DNA of 64,000 bases from Coriobacteriaceae bacterium (GTDB lineage: Bacteria > Actinomycetota > Coriobacteriia > Coriobacteriales > UMGS124). The translations under genes were made by a program, and so were the position numbers. Below the pieces are notes generated by a model that searched no databases, had not been told where the DNA came from, and saw only the letters and a program-made list of their open reading frames with translations. The stretch covers positions 10,432 through 74,431 of the forward strand of contig JAHZGC010000019.1 in assembly GCA_019421015.1 (NCBI GenBank), given 5' to 3'. This document shows, one piece after another, positions 35,037 through 44,040 of the stretch (positions are counted from its first letter, which is position 1; each line of letters begins with the position of its first letter).

Positions 35037-35067
35037 TGGTGCCTAAACGTTTTGGTGGAGGGCACCA
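35037..35067. promoter_or_regulatory. Inverted repeat in the divergent LuxR/molybdoenzyme promoter region
   Basis: TGGTGCC (35037-35043) and GGCACCA (35061-35067) are perfect inverted arms 17 bp apart. A second small palindrome (CCGTGCG/CGCACGG, 35118-35140) lies closer to the operon start. Either could be an operator. Confidence 0.35.
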
Positions 35068-35202
35068 ACGGCAATGTGACAACTTTGGGGAATGTGGGAG
35101 ACCCCCTCGCGCCCTTACCGTGCGGAAGCGCACCGCACGGAACTGGTCCTGCGGGCTTGGGAATCTTGCCGCGTGCAAAGGCGGCCGAGGGGAGGAGGGT
35201 CC

Positions 35203-35925
35203 ATGGAAGACGGGAAAGCCTGCGCGGAGGAGCAAGGCTCCCCAAGCGAGGCTCGCGAGGGCTGCGGCGGCAACGGGGCCGCGTTCGACGACGGTTCCTA
35301 TGACCGCGCGGTAGCCGGTTTGCGGCGTCTACTGGGAGGCGCCCCCCTGCACCGCGAGATCTACCTGCGCCTGCTGAACTTCTGCAAGGAGCGGCGCCTG
35401 CTGAGCGAGGCGGAGGCGGTTGTGGGGCGTGCCCCGGGCTTCTCGACGTTGGCCCAAAGCCCCTATCGGCTCATTCGGGACCTGGTGGACGAGGGCGGCC
35501 TTGACTGGATCGACCTGGACGCGGACGGGCTTGACGTTACCCCCGAGCGCACCGCGGGCCTTTCTGCCGACCAGATCGACGACCTGGTGGCCGATTTTGC
35601 CCTGGAGACCACGGCTGCAGGGGCCGATGCCGCAGAGGCCATGAGCCCCGAGCGCCGTTTGGACGCCCTGCTTCAAAAGACCCCCGAGCGGGAGCAGGCC
35701 TTTACCGACGTGCTCGCCTTTTGCGAGGAGCCGCGCACGTTTGGGGCCGTGCAGGAGTTTTTGGAGAAGGCGGGCGTCTTGGGGCCTCTGCGCGCCGCCA
35801 ACGGCCGCCCGCTGCAGGCGAGCTTCTTTGTAGACATGCTCGAGAGGGCGGGCGGTTTGGAATGGGACGGGGCCTGGCGCGTGACCGAGGCGGGGCGTGC
35901 GCTCCTGGACCGTCTGGCGGCCTAG
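35203..35925 (+). CDS. Unknown protein, first gene of the molybdoenzyme operon
   Basis: A 240-residue soluble, acidic, mostly helical protein with no signal peptide. Residues 30-110 look like helical-repeat packing (REIYLRLLNFCKERRLLSEA) and the C-terminal 80 residues resemble a winged-helix-like module ending WRVTEAGRALLDRLAA. The ATG at 35203 follows GGGAGGAGGGTCC. It is 67 bp upstream of the catalytic subunit gene. It may be a cofactor-maturation or regulatory factor specific to this enzyme; no family recognised. Confidence 0.65.
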   Translation: MEDGKACAEEQGSPSEAREGCGGNGAAFDDGSYDRAVAGLRRLLGGAPLHREIYLRLLNFCKERRLLSEAEAVVGRAPGFSTLAQSPYRLIRDLVDEGGLDWIDLDADGLDVTPERTAGLSADQIDDLVADFALETTAAGADAAEAMSPERRLDALLQKTPEREQAFTDVLAFCEEPRTFGAVQEFLEKAGVLGPLRAANGRPLQASFFVDMLERAGGLEWDGAWRVTEAGRALLDRLAA

Positions 35926-35992
35926 ACGACCGGGCACGACCGACCCATCAAAAGGCAAGAGAGATGGCAAGAGAAGAGGAGAGGACAGCGCG

Positions 35993-38863
35993 ATGAACGA
36001 TTCGACCATCACTCGGCGAAGCTTCTTGCAGGCTTCGGCGGCTGCGGGGCTCGCCCTGGCGGCGGGGACCCCTGCCCTGCTGGACCAGACGCCTCGGGCG
36101 TTCGCCGATGAGCCTGTGGAGCGCACGGCGTACAAAACGGCCTGCCACGGCTGCTGCGACTGCTGCCCGGTTATCGTGTACAAGGAGGACGGCGTCGTCG
36201 TCAAGATCGAAGGAGATCCCGACGGCCCCTTGAACAAGGGGGGCGTGTGCCTTAAGTGCCTGAGCCAGCTGCAGACGCTCTACAGCCCCCGCCATGTGCT
36301 GCGCCCCATGAAACGCGCGGGCAAGCGCGGCGAGAACAAGTGGGAGGCCATCAGCTGGGACGAGGCCGTGGACCTGGCGAGCACCCAGATCGCGACCGCT
36401 ATCGAGAAGTACGGCCCCTACGCCTACTGGCACGCCCGCGGTGGCGGCGGAGCCTACATCGAGTGGGAGACCGGCACCATCGACTCCACCTTTGGCGGCT
36501 GCAACTCTCTGGCCAGCGGCGCGTGCCAGTGCGCTATGCCCCGCGACTTCGTGACCACGGCGGGCGTGGGCTTTAACTGCTGCGTCGACATGGACGCCGC
36601 CGACCGCTGGCTCGGCGTGGTGGACGCCCGCGAGCTCACCGAGGGCCGCATCGACGACACCGAGCGCGTGTTTGTGCTCTGGGGAAGCCAGCCCCACTCG
36701 TCCAAGGCCGCCCACGGCGGTCACAGCCTGGCGGACGCCCGCAGCGACCTGGGGGTCAAGACCATCGTCGTGGATCCCTATATGACCGCCGAAGCCACCA
36801 AGGCCGACGTGTGGCTGCCCGTTCGCCCGGGCACCGACACCGCCCTGCTGCTGGCTTGGATTCGCTACATCATCGACACCGGGGCCTACGACCAGGATTT
36901 TTGCAAGTACTGGACCAACCTGCCCTTCTTGGTGAACCCCCAGACCCGTCTGGCCTACCGCGCCGAGGAGGTCTGGCCCGACTACGTGAACCCGGCGGCC
37001 GACCCCAACGGCGTCTACGACACCCCTGCCTACGTGTGCTTCGACGCCAAGACCAACTCGATCCAGCCCTTCCCCTTCTGCGACCCCAAGGATTCCAAGG
37101 TCGACCCCGTGGTGTTTGCCGAGGCCGAGGTCAACGGCGTTGCGGCCAAGACCGCGGGCCAGATCTACTGGGAGGAGGCCGAGCCTTACACGCTCGAGAA
37201 GGCCGCCGAGATCTGCTGGCTCGAGGCCGACAAGATCCAGGCGGCCCTGGACCTCTACATCGGGGCCGACTGGGGCGGCATCTCGGGCGGCGTCTTCAGC
37301 GACCACCAGGAGTGCTCGTCGACGGCGCCCCAGGGCATGCTGGCCATCGACGCCCTGCTGGGCCGCATCGAGACCCCGTGCTCTGCCTACCTGACCCACG
37401 GCGCAAGCGGCCTGACCGCCGACCGCCCCGTAGCGCGCATGGGCGAGTTCAGCTCGTTCTTTGAGCGTTACGGCCTGGGCTGGAAGGTGGGCTGGACCAA
37501 GGAGCAGAACGACCGCTACCTCGACGGCATCGTGGCCGACTGGGACGCTAAGGGTCGCGACGGCGAGGCCATGCGCAAGACCTACTTCCAGGCCCACAGC
37601 GACACGTGCGGCGCCACCGCCCACAAGGGCATCCACCAGTGGATGACCTGCGCACCCCGCGAGCTCAAGGAGGCGATCCTGACCGGCGAGCCCTACCGTC
37701 CCCGCGTGGTGTACGAGATGAGCGGCAACAAGTACGCCGTCATGGGCCCGGCCCTGGAATGGGAGAAGGCCTACGACGAGCAGGACTTCGTGATCCAGCA
37801 GTACCCCAACATGACCTCGTACACCGTGCGCAGCGTCGACCTGTTCCTGCCCACCACCGAGTGGCTCGAGTACGACTCCCACGAGGCTCCCGGCACGCAC
37901 CTGAACCGTGTGTACGCCCGTCGCCAGGTGACCCACCTGGGCGAGACCGTGAACCCGTTTGTCTCTCCCTACCAGGTGGCGCAGGCCACGGTGGAGAAGC
38001 TCGGCGTCGAGAACGTCTTTGACCCCGACGCCTTTAAGCTGGCCTTCTTCGAGAGTACCGACGCCGCCCGCCAGGCCTGGGCCGAGGGCATGGGCAAGGC
38101 GAGCTGGGACGAGGTCCTGGCCGACGAGGACCACCTGTACACCGAGACCCCCATCGACGAGTACGTGGCGTTCGAGCAGTACAAGGGCACCGTGTCCGAC
38201 GGCCTTCCCCGCGGCTTCGCCACCATGTCGCGCAAGGTCGACGTCTACAGCGAGGCCATGCTGCGCCTGGCCCGCGCCGGCTTCCCCTACATGTATCCCT
38301 ACGAGCAGGATCCCTGCGACGACTACGACCCGGTGTGCACGTTCCACGAGCCGACCGAGAGCCCGCTAAACGACGAGGAGTACCCGCTCGTCATCACCAC
38401 GGGGCGCCTGCCGCACTTCCACCACGGTACCATGCGCCATGCCCCGTTCATCCGCGAGCTCAAGCCCGCCCCCGAACTGTGCATCAACCCGGTGACGGCC
38501 GCCGAGTACGGCATCGAGAGCGGGGATTGGGTCAAGATCACCAGCCGCAGGGCAAGCTCCCACGCCCGCGCTGTGGTCACCGAGGGCATCGCGCCCGGCG
38601 TGCTCATCTCGGAGCGCTGGTGGAACCCGGAGTGCTTCGACGACACCCAGGAGTCCGTGAGCCCCGGCATCGAGGAGTGCGGCTACAACTGCCTCTCGAC
38701 CGACTCGTTCCAGAACCCGGCCTTCGCCACCAACAGCTACCGCGCCTTCACGGTGAAGATCGAGAAGTCCGAGCGCCCCGAGCGCGTGTGGGTGGAGGCC
38801 CAGGAGTTCCAGCCGTTCATGCCCACCCTGCAGGGTGAGCCCGTTACCCCGGAGGTGTTCTAA
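35993..38863 (+). CDS. Tat-exported molybdopterin oxidoreductase, catalytic subunit
   Basis: A 956-residue DMSO-reductase-superfamily enzyme with a twin-arginine signal (TRRSFLQAS) and a [4Fe-4S] motif CX2CX3CX27C at Cys51, 54, 58 and 86, plus extra cysteines at 55, 57 and 89. The molybdopterin domains continue to the C-terminal dinucleotide-binding fold (ITTGRLPHFHHGTMRHAP). A Cys-rich segment (GGCNSLASGACQCAMPRD) is unusual. The subtype is unclear: thiosulfate/polysulfide-reductase-like, or related to the catechol dehydroxylases of gut Eggerthellaceae. The gene overlaps the Fe-S gene's ribosome-binding region. Confidence 0.88.
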   Translation: MNDSTITRRSFLQASAAAGLALAAGTPALLDQTPRAFADEPVERTAYKTACHGCCDCCPVIVYKEDGVVVKIEGDPDGPLNKGGVCLKCLSQLQTLYSPRHVLRPMKRAGKRGENKWEAISWDEAVDLASTQIATAIEKYGPYAYWHARGGGGAYIEWETGTIDSTFGGCNSLASGACQCAMPRDFVTTAGVGFNCCVDMDAADRWLGVVDARELTEGRIDDTERVFVLWGSQPHSSKAAHGGHSLADARSDLGVKTIVVDPYMTAEATKADVWLPVRPGTDTALLLAWIRYIIDTGAYDQDFCKYWTNLPFLVNPQTRLAYRAEEVWPDYVNPAADPNGVYDTPAYVCFDAKTNSIQPFPFCDPKDSKVDPVVFAEAEVNGVAAKTAGQIYWEEAEPYTLEKAAEICWLEADKIQAALDLYIGADWGGISGGVFSDHQECSSTAPQGMLAIDALLGRIETPCSAYLTHGASGLTADRPVARMGEFSSFFERYGLGWKVGWTKEQNDRYLDGIVADWDAKGRDGEAMRKTYFQAHSDTCGATAHKGIHQWMTCAPRELKEAILTGEPYRPRVVYEMSGNKYAVMGPALEWEKAYDEQDFVIQQYPNMTSYTVRSVDLFLPTTEWLEYDSHEAPGTHLNRVYARRQVTHLGETVNPFVSPYQVAQATVEKLGVENVFDPDAFKLAFFESTDAARQAWAEGMGKASWDEVLADEDHLYTETPIDEYVAFEQYKGTVSDGLPRGFATMSRKVDVYSEAMLRLARAGFPYMYPYEQDPCDDYDPVCTFHEPTESPLNDEEYPLVITTGRLPHFHHGTMRHAPFIRELKPAPELCINPVTAAEYGIESGDWVKITSRRASSHARAVVTEGIAPGVLISERWWNPECFDDTQESVSPGIEECGYNCLSTDSFQNPAFATNSYRAFTVKIEKSERPERVWVEAQEFQPFMPTLQGEPVTPEVF

Positions 38864-38865
38864 CC

Positions 38866-39456
38866 ATGCGCAAGGGACTATTGGTGAACCTCGACCGCTG
38901 CTCGGGCTGCGACAGCTGCGTGGTGGCCTGCAAGCTGGAGCACGGCCTGGGCCTGGGCTCCTCCTACAACCGCGTGGCGGCCGTGGGCCCGCTGGGCACC
39001 TTCCCCAACGTCGAGAAGTACTGGGTGCCCATGCAGTGCCAGCAGTGCGAGAACCCCGCCTGCGTGGCGGTGTGCCCCACCGGCGCCAGCTACCGCTCCG
39101 ACGAGACCGGCTACGTGCTGGTCGAGAAGGACAACTGCATCGGCTGTGGCCTGTGCATCGACGCGTGCCCCTACGGCGCCCGCCAGCTCAACGTCGAGCT
39201 GGGCGTGGCCCAAAAGTGCACGCTGTGTAACGAGCTTACCGCCGACGGCAGCGACGTCCCGGCCTGCGTGCACAACTGCAACTGCGGCGCACGGTTCTTT
39301 GGCGACTTCGACGACCCCCAGAGCGACGTGTGCCAAGAGATGGCCAAGTACGGCGAGGACTGCATCCACAGCCTGCCGAGCGTGGACGGTGCCGACCCCG
39401 TGACGCGCTACATCCTGTCGCCCAAGTTCGCGACGTGGCAGGACGAGGTTCTGTAG
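38866..39456 (+). CDS. DmsB/NrfC-like 4Fe-4S electron-transfer subunit
   Basis: A 196-residue protein starting two bases after the catalytic subunit's stop codon. Four [4Fe-4S] clusters are expected from CSGCDSCVVAC, CQQCENPACVAVCPTGA, CIGCGLCIDACPYGA and CTLCNEL...CVHNCNCGARF. It links the cytochrome b-like membrane protein to the molybdoenzyme and has no signal peptide, so co-export with the Tat-bearing catalytic subunit is likely. Confidence 0.92.
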   Translation: MRKGLLVNLDRCSGCDSCVVACKLEHGLGLGSSYNRVAAVGPLGTFPNVEKYWVPMQCQQCENPACVAVCPTGASYRSDETGYVLVEKDNCIGCGLCIDACPYGARQLNVELGVAQKCTLCNELTADGSDVPACVHNCNCGARFFGDFDDPQSDVCQEMAKYGEDCIHSLPSVDGADPVTRYILSPKFATWQDEVL

Positions 39457-39470
39457 ATCGAGAAGTGCGC

Positions 39471-39505
39471 GGGGCGCCGCGGCCCACGACGGTTTGCGGC
39501 GCCCC
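39471..39505 (+). other. Intra-operon hairpin
   Basis: A perfect ten-base stem (GGGGCGCCGC and GCGGCGCCCC) in the 108-bp gap between the Fe-S and TorD genes. There is no T-tract, so it may stabilise the upstream mRNA and lower torD expression rather than terminate. Confidence 0.55.
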
Positions 39506-39564
39506 TCCGAGGGCTGCTGCGCCATGGGCCGCAGCGCCGTTCTCTTCGAAAGGAATGGGGTCCC

Positions 39565-40263
39565 ATGACCGCTTGCAACTCTTGCTCCGATGTTTTGACC
39601 GCCGACGAGTTGGCCGAGCGCTCGGCGACCTATGGCCTGCTTGCGCGGGTGTTTTTTAAGCCACTGGACCGTGAGGCCATCGACGCCTTGGCGAAGGTCT
39701 TTGTGTACGAGCCGGGCATGGGGGCTGGCGGGGAGGGGTGCGACGACGGGCGCAACGACATCGCCCGTTACCTGCGCCGCACCCACAGCGGCCTGCGCGA
39801 GGAGCTTGCGGCCGACTTCACGGGGGCATTCTACGGCGCGGTGACCTTTGAGGGGCGCAGCGCCATGCCCTACGAGTCGCTGTTCCGCTACGACGGCGGC
39901 CGCCTCATGGGCGAACCCCGCGGAGAGGTCTACCGGGCCTTCAAGGCGTCGTGCGTGCGGGTCCACGAGGGCCTTGACCTGCCTGAAGACCACCTTTCGT
40001 TCATCTGCTCGTTCATGGCCCTGCTGTGCGACCGAACGACGGAGCGCCTGCGGGCGGGCGACGAGCACGGTGTCTGCGAGCTTATGGCGCAGCAAGCGGC
40101 CTTCTTTGGCGAGCACGTGTCCGGCTGGTACGCGGACTTTCAGGAATTGGCGGAGCACGTGGTGCAGACCCGCTTCTACCGGGGGTTCCTGAAGCTGGGG
40201 AGGGCGTTTGTGGAGGACGAGGCGCAGCGGCTGGCTCCCTACGCAAAGCCGAAGGCCGCCTAG
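39565..40263 (+). CDS. TorD-family molybdoenzyme chaperone
   Basis: A 232-residue helical TorD/DmsD-like protein. The characteristic segment is YESLFRYDGGRLMGEPRGEV, followed by a helical bundle (HLSFICSFMALL). It probably guards the Tat signal of the molybdoenzyme two genes upstream and helps cofactor insertion. The N-terminus has three cysteines (ACNSCSD). Start ATG follows GAAAGGAATGGGGTCCC. Confidence 0.88.
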   Translation: MTACNSCSDVLTADELAERSATYGLLARVFFKPLDREAIDALAKVFVYEPGMGAGGEGCDDGRNDIARYLRRTHSGLREELAADFTGAFYGAVTFEGRSAMPYESLFRYDGGRLMGEPRGEVYRAFKASCVRVHEGLDLPEDHLSFICSFMALLCDRTTERLRAGDEHGVCELMAQQAAFFGEHVSGWYADFQELAEHVVQTRFYRGFLKLGRAFVEDEAQRLAPYAKPKAA

Positions 40264-40356
40264 GCCGGAGCCCAAGGGCGTGGCCGGGCGCTTGGCTTGC
40301 GCGTCTGATCCGTGCGCCCAATCCGCGCGGCCAACAAGAAAAGGAGGGGAATCGGT

Positions 40357-41070
40357 ATGACGTTCGCGGTCGTTTTGTTGGTCACCGCGCTTATCTGCTG
40401 TGTTCTGCGCAATCCTCTGCGCAAGGCGCCTTGGCTGTTCTATGGCCTGGCGGTGGTGTTCGTGGTGCTGTACTTGGTTGCGGGCACGTTGGGCCTGCCT
40501 GGGCCGGTGAACCAGGCGCTGCTGGTGCTCATGAACAAGTGCCTCTTGCCCACCGCGCTTTTTGTACTGGTCATGTATGTGGGCGTGTTTCCCAAGGGCT
40601 CGGCGATCCGGCGCTGGCTGCAGCCCCTGCGCACCCCGGTGTCCATTGTGGCCTGCATCTTGGTGCTGGGCCATATGGTGCGCTTTATCGGGGCTTACGC
40701 CGCCCGCGTGCTGGGGGGCGGCGCGGTGGCGACCAACGTGTTGGTGTCCTTTGCCATCGCCGTGGTGCTGTTTGCGCTCCTTGCGGTGCTGGGGGTCACG
40801 AGCTTCAACGCGGTTCGCTCCCGCATGGGTACCTTGGCGTGGCGCAGGGTCCAACGGTTTGCCTACGCGTTCTATGCCCTGGTGTACGCCCATGTTCTGG
40901 TGATGCTGGGTCCCGCAGCCCTCAACGGTGGGGCGAGCGCTCTCGAGGGCGTTGCCGTGTACACGGCCGTCTTTGGGGTCTATGGGGTCCTCAGGGTGAT
41001 GCGCGCGGTGGCCGATCGCCGCGATAAGGTGGCGCAAGCGCAGCCTAAGGTGGATGCCGCCGTGGCCTGA
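40357..41070 (+). CDS. Cytochrome b-like membrane protein (ferric-reductase-like domain)
   Basis: A 237-residue protein with about six transmembrane helices, matching the ferric-reductase-like/MsrQ transmembrane family. Candidate heme-ligand histidines lie in LGHMVRF and VYAHVLVM. As the last gene of the molybdoenzyme operon it likely oxidises quinol and feeds the Fe-S subunit, replacing a DmsC/NrfD anchor. ATG at 40357 follows AAAAGGAGGGGAATCGGT, a strong ribosome-binding site. Confidence 0.8.
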   Translation: MTFAVVLLVTALICCVLRNPLRKAPWLFYGLAVVFVVLYLVAGTLGLPGPVNQALLVLMNKCLLPTALFVLVMYVGVFPKGSAIRRWLQPLRTPVSIVACILVLGHMVRFIGAYAARVLGGGAVATNVLVSFAIAVVLFALLAVLGVTSFNAVRSRMGTLAWRRVQRFAYAFYALVYAHVLVMLGPAALNGGASALEGVAVYTAVFGVYGVLRVMRAVADRRDKVAQAQPKVDAAVA

Positions 41071-41100
41071 CCCGGGCGCGCGGTCCCATGTGCTGCCCTC

Positions 41101-41580
41101 TTACTCCTGCACCTGCGGCAGCTTGCAGACATCCACCCAGGTGCAGGGCTGTGTGCAGGCTGCGAGCTCGGCAGGGGAGAGGCGCACGGCGCTGTTCGCG
41201 CTGCCGCAGGCGGGAAACACCTCGTCGAAGCGACGCAACGACTCGTCGAGGTAGACGTTGCAGCCGTCGGCCACGCCGAAGGGGCACGCACCGCCCACGG
41301 CGTGGCCGATGCGGACCTCGGCGTCTTCGGCCGGAAGCATCTTGGGCTTGGCGTGGAAGGCGTCCTTGAACTTGCGGTTGTCGATACGCGTGTCGCCGGC
41401 GGCGACGACAAGGGCCACGCGGGCCCCCACGGCAAACGCGAGCGTCTTGGCGATGCGCGCCGGCTCGCCGCCCACGGCCTGGGCGGCCAGCTCAACGGTG
41501 GCGCTCGACACGGCGAATTCCATCACGCGGTCTTCCATACCGAGGGAGCGCAGGTGGGCGCGGGCGCGGTCGATGGCCAT
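41101..41580 (-). CDS. YbaK/ProX-type aminoacyl-tRNA deacylase
   Basis: A 159-residue YbaK/prolyl-tRNA-synthetase-associated domain protein, which hydrolyses misacylated tRNA such as Cys- or Ala-tRNA(Pro). The family-typical core is KTLAFAVGARVALVVAAGD, then GHAVGGACPFGV and VYLDESLRRFDEVFPACGS. ATG at 41580 follows AAAGGACCCAGCCCC. It is convergent with the cytochrome b gene and is a housekeeping gene unrelated to the reductases. Confidence 0.88.
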   Translation of the reverse strand: MAIDRARAHLRSLGMEDRVMEFAVSSATVELAAQAVGGEPARIAKTLAFAVGARVALVVAAGDTRIDNRKFKDAFHAKPKMLPAEDAEVRIGHAVGGACPFGVADGCNVYLDESLRRFDEVFPACGSANSAVRLSPAELAACTQPCTWVDVCKLPQVQE

Positions 41581-41663
41581 GGGGCTGGGTCCTTTCGTGC
41601 TTGGTGTGCCGGATGTGCGGCGCGGCGGGTATGGTAGCACGGGCGGATGGCTAGGTGCCAAGG

Positions 41664-41723
41664 CGTTCCGCTGGATGCCGTTCGGGTGATTGCCGTTCCG
41701 CTGGATGCTGTTCGGCTGGATGC
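41664..41723. repeat. Four 15-bp tandem repeats
   Basis: Units starting at 41664, 41679, 41694 and 41709 follow CGTTCCGCTGGATGC; units 1 and 3 are identical, 2 and 4 diverge. They abut the four-unit inverted element at 41721. Confidence 0.85.
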
Positions 41724-41850
41724 CAAAACACCCCTGCCGTGTACGCTGCGGACTGCCAAATTGACCCTGCCGTGTACGATTCGGGGGAGAAAATCGCGCA
41801 CAGCGGGGTGGTTTTGGCACGCCCGAGCGTACACAACGGGGTGGTTTTGA
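41721..41850. repeat. Four-unit inverted repeat element, copy 2
   Basis: Second copy of the element at 33247: forward units 41721-41747 and 41754-41779, reverse units 41794-41819 and 41826-41850. It keeps the same order, spacing and a 14-bp centre containing GGAGAAAA. It fills much of the 391-bp gap between ybaK and a flavoprotein, an ordinary intergenic context like copy 1. Confidence 0.9.
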
Positions 41851-41878
41851 CGCGGTGGCCGCGCCCGGGGCCGGACCC

Positions 41879-41920
41879 AAAAAACGCCCCGGACCGCGTG
41901 GGGGAATGCGGTCCGGGGCG
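41879..41920 (-). terminator. Terminator of the 42-kb flavoprotein
   Basis: A perfect 13-base stem (CGCCCCGGACCGC and GCGGTCCGGGGCG, 41885-41897/41908-41920) is followed on the minus strand by GTTTTTTGGG. It lies 51 bp past the flavoprotein stop. Confidence 0.85.
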
Positions 41921-41971
41921 CCGTCCTTGGGAGACTCGTGGTTTTGGGGCGCCTTTGCGGCGCGGCGTGCC

Positions 41972-43726
41972 TTACAGCGCGGCCACGGTCTCGCCGGCGA
42001 GCTTGCCCATGGAGGTGGCCCAGCCGATCGAGATGCCCGCGATGGGGGTGTGGTACTGGGCGATAAAGCGGCCGCCGCAGCAGTTGCCGGTGGCGTAGAG
42101 GCCCTCGATGGGGTTGTCGTCGCGGTCGAGGACCTGCTGGTTCTCGTCGGTCACCACGCCGCCGAGCTCCACGAGGCCCAGCTTGAAGTCGTTGCTGTCC
42201 ATGACGACGGAGGCGTAGAACGGAGGAGTCACGATCGGGTCCATGAGGAAGGCGTCCTTGCCGAAGTCGTCGTCAACGCCGGCCTCGCACAGCTCGTTGT
42301 AGCGGGCCACCTCGGCCAAGAAGGTCTCCTTGACCTCGGGCGAGAGACCCAGGTTGTCGGCGAGCTCCTCAAGGGTGTCGGCGCAGAAGGTGAGGCAGCC
42401 GCGGATCTTGTAGCCCTCGGCACCGGTGCCGGCCACGTTGGGCAGTTCCTCGTCGAGGGTGGTCAGGAAGCCGCCGTCGTGGAAGCCGCCGGTGCCGGGG
42501 TACACGTGCTCGGGGGCGTTCTTCTGCACGTACTCGCGCCAGTTGGCGTCGGCGATGGCGAAGATGGTGCCCTTGGGCTGGCGATAGACCTGGTACATGT
42601 TGCCCCAGACGCCCAGGATGCCCTCGTTCTGGAAGCGCTTGCCGTTGCGGTTGAACTGCGGCAGCGCCACACCGCCAAAGGCGCCGGCGCCCATGGCGCG
42701 GCCCATGGAGGCGTGGGGGCCGGGCTCCATGCGGCCTCCGGCCCAGCAGACCATCTTCTGGCCGTCGCCCGTGCGGCCCATGCCGCGGATCTGGGTCCAG
42801 TCGAGGCCGCGGTCCTCGACAAAGTTGCGGTACTCGTCGTTCAGGCCAAAGACCATGGCGGGGTTGCCCACGTAGTCGCCGGCGGCGATGATGACGCCCT
42901 TGTTGGCCTCGAAGTGGGTGGCGTTGCCGTCGGCGTCGGTGGCGATGACGCCGGTGACCTTGTTGCCATCCTTTACCAGAACCTGGGCGGTCTGACCAAA
43001 GTGCCAGGTGGCGCCCAGGGCCTCAGCGGCGGCCTCGAGCTGCTTGGCGGCGTCGGGCCAGTCGGTGGCGCCGTCCTCGGTGGCCTGGAAGTGCAGGGCG
43101 GCCGACCAGCACTTGAAGCCCGAGATCTCGCCGGGGTAGGCGGTGGGCAGCGGCACGCCGAAGACGCCGGCGTTCTCGACGATGTCGCTGGTCAGGTGCG
43201 AGAGGATCCAGTCGAGCGAGGCGCCGCTGGTGGCGGCGAACTTGCGCACGAGGCCTGGGTTGGAGCGGTTCATGTTGCGCTTGGTCCAGTCCTGCACGAA
43301 CTCGATCTCGTCAATCTCCTGGCCGCCCAGGCCGATGACGTGCTGGCAGTTCACGGTACCGATGTCGTGGCCCAGGAACGTATAGGCCTCCTGGTCCTGC
43401 TGCTCGACCACGGCCACGGCCGCGCCGGCCTCGGCAGCGGCCAGGGCCGCGCAGATACCGGCGTTGCCGCCGCCCACCACCACGACGTCGGCGGTCACGG
43501 TGTTGGCGGCGTCGGCCGGGGTAAGGGCGGGGGCGGTGCCCAGCCAGTCGAAGTAGCTCAGATAGCCGGCGTCCAGGGTGCCGTTCTGGGGGTCGGAGGC
43601 GGCGGTGACGGGACCCTCCTCGGCTGCGGCCTCATCGGCCGAGGCGACGGCGGTGCCGGCTAGGGCGGCAACGCCCGCGGTGGCGGCGCTGGCTGCCAGG
43701 AAGTTGCGGCGGCTCAGTTCGGTCAT
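41972..43726 (-). CDS. Tat-exported FAD-dependent reductase
   Basis: A 584-residue protein with a twin-arginine signal (SRRNFLAASAATAG), FAD loop VVVVGGGNAGICAA and the motif PIEGLYATGNCCGG. The fumarate-type HTMGG and NRLGS signatures are replaced by VELGGV and a QYHTPIAG context, so a different substrate is expected. ATG at 43726 follows AAAGGGGAACTAGC. It is divergent from a LytTR/GHKL two-component system, not the LuxR type seen elsewhere. Confidence 0.9.
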   Translation of the reverse strand: MTELSRRNFLAASAATAGVAALAGTAVASADEAAAEEGPVTAASDPQNGTLDAGYLSYFDWLGTAPALTPADAANTVTADVVVVGGGNAGICAALAAAEAGAAVAVVEQQDQEAYTFLGHDIGTVNCQHVIGLGGQEIDEIEFVQDWTKRNMNRSNPGLVRKFAATSGASLDWILSHLTSDIVENAGVFGVPLPTAYPGEISGFKCWSAALHFQATEDGATDWPDAAKQLEAAAEALGATWHFGQTAQVLVKDGNKVTGVIATDADGNATHFEANKGVIIAAGDYVGNPAMVFGLNDEYRNFVEDRGLDWTQIRGMGRTGDGQKMVCWAGGRMEPGPHASMGRAMGAGAFGGVALPQFNRNGKRFQNEGILGVWGNMYQVYRQPKGTIFAIADANWREYVQKNAPEHVYPGTGGFHDGGFLTTLDEELPNVAGTGAEGYKIRGCLTFCADTLEELADNLGLSPEVKETFLAEVARYNELCEAGVDDDFGKDAFLMDPIVTPPFYASVVMDSNDFKLGLVELGGVVTDENQQVLDRDDNPIEGLYATGNCCGGRFIAQYHTPIAGISIGWATSMGKLAGETVAAL

Positions 43727-44040
43727 GCTAGTTCCCCTTTCTGGTGGGTGGTAAAACAAGGCGCACTGCGCTTGGATGCCCCTTTGCATCGCAGGTCGCA
43801 GCGCTGGCACCCACTCTAGGGAGGCGGGACCAGCCTGGGCAACGGTTTTTGACAGCTGGGCGTCTCCGGGGCCTAGGTGGGATTTCGGAGAAACGCTCGG
43901 GTGGCGGATGCTTCCGCAAAAAGGGGCCTCTACCTGCCCGCCTTCGACAACTGGTCTTCTCCCCCTACCGTCTGGGCGCGTCGCGCGGGCTCTTACGCGG
44001 TACCATATGCACTAAGGCTAACGCAGGGGAGAACGCCACG
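43727..44040. other. Divergent promoter region, flavoprotein/two-component system
   Basis: A 314-bp region with no gene. It must hold both promoters. A small GATGC/GCATC inverted pair (43775-43790) is the only clear symmetry. I found no repeat pair of the kind bound by AgrA-like LytTR regulators (about 9-bp direct repeats). Confidence 0.4.

Noticed and set aside
35948..41037. Long minus-strand frames opposite the second molybdoenzyme operon
   Set aside because: They lack domains and mirror the codon bias of real plus-strand genes.
33247..41850. Repeats considered as a CRISPR array
   Set aside because: Units are inverted as well as direct, spacers are too short and near-constant, and no cas genes are present.
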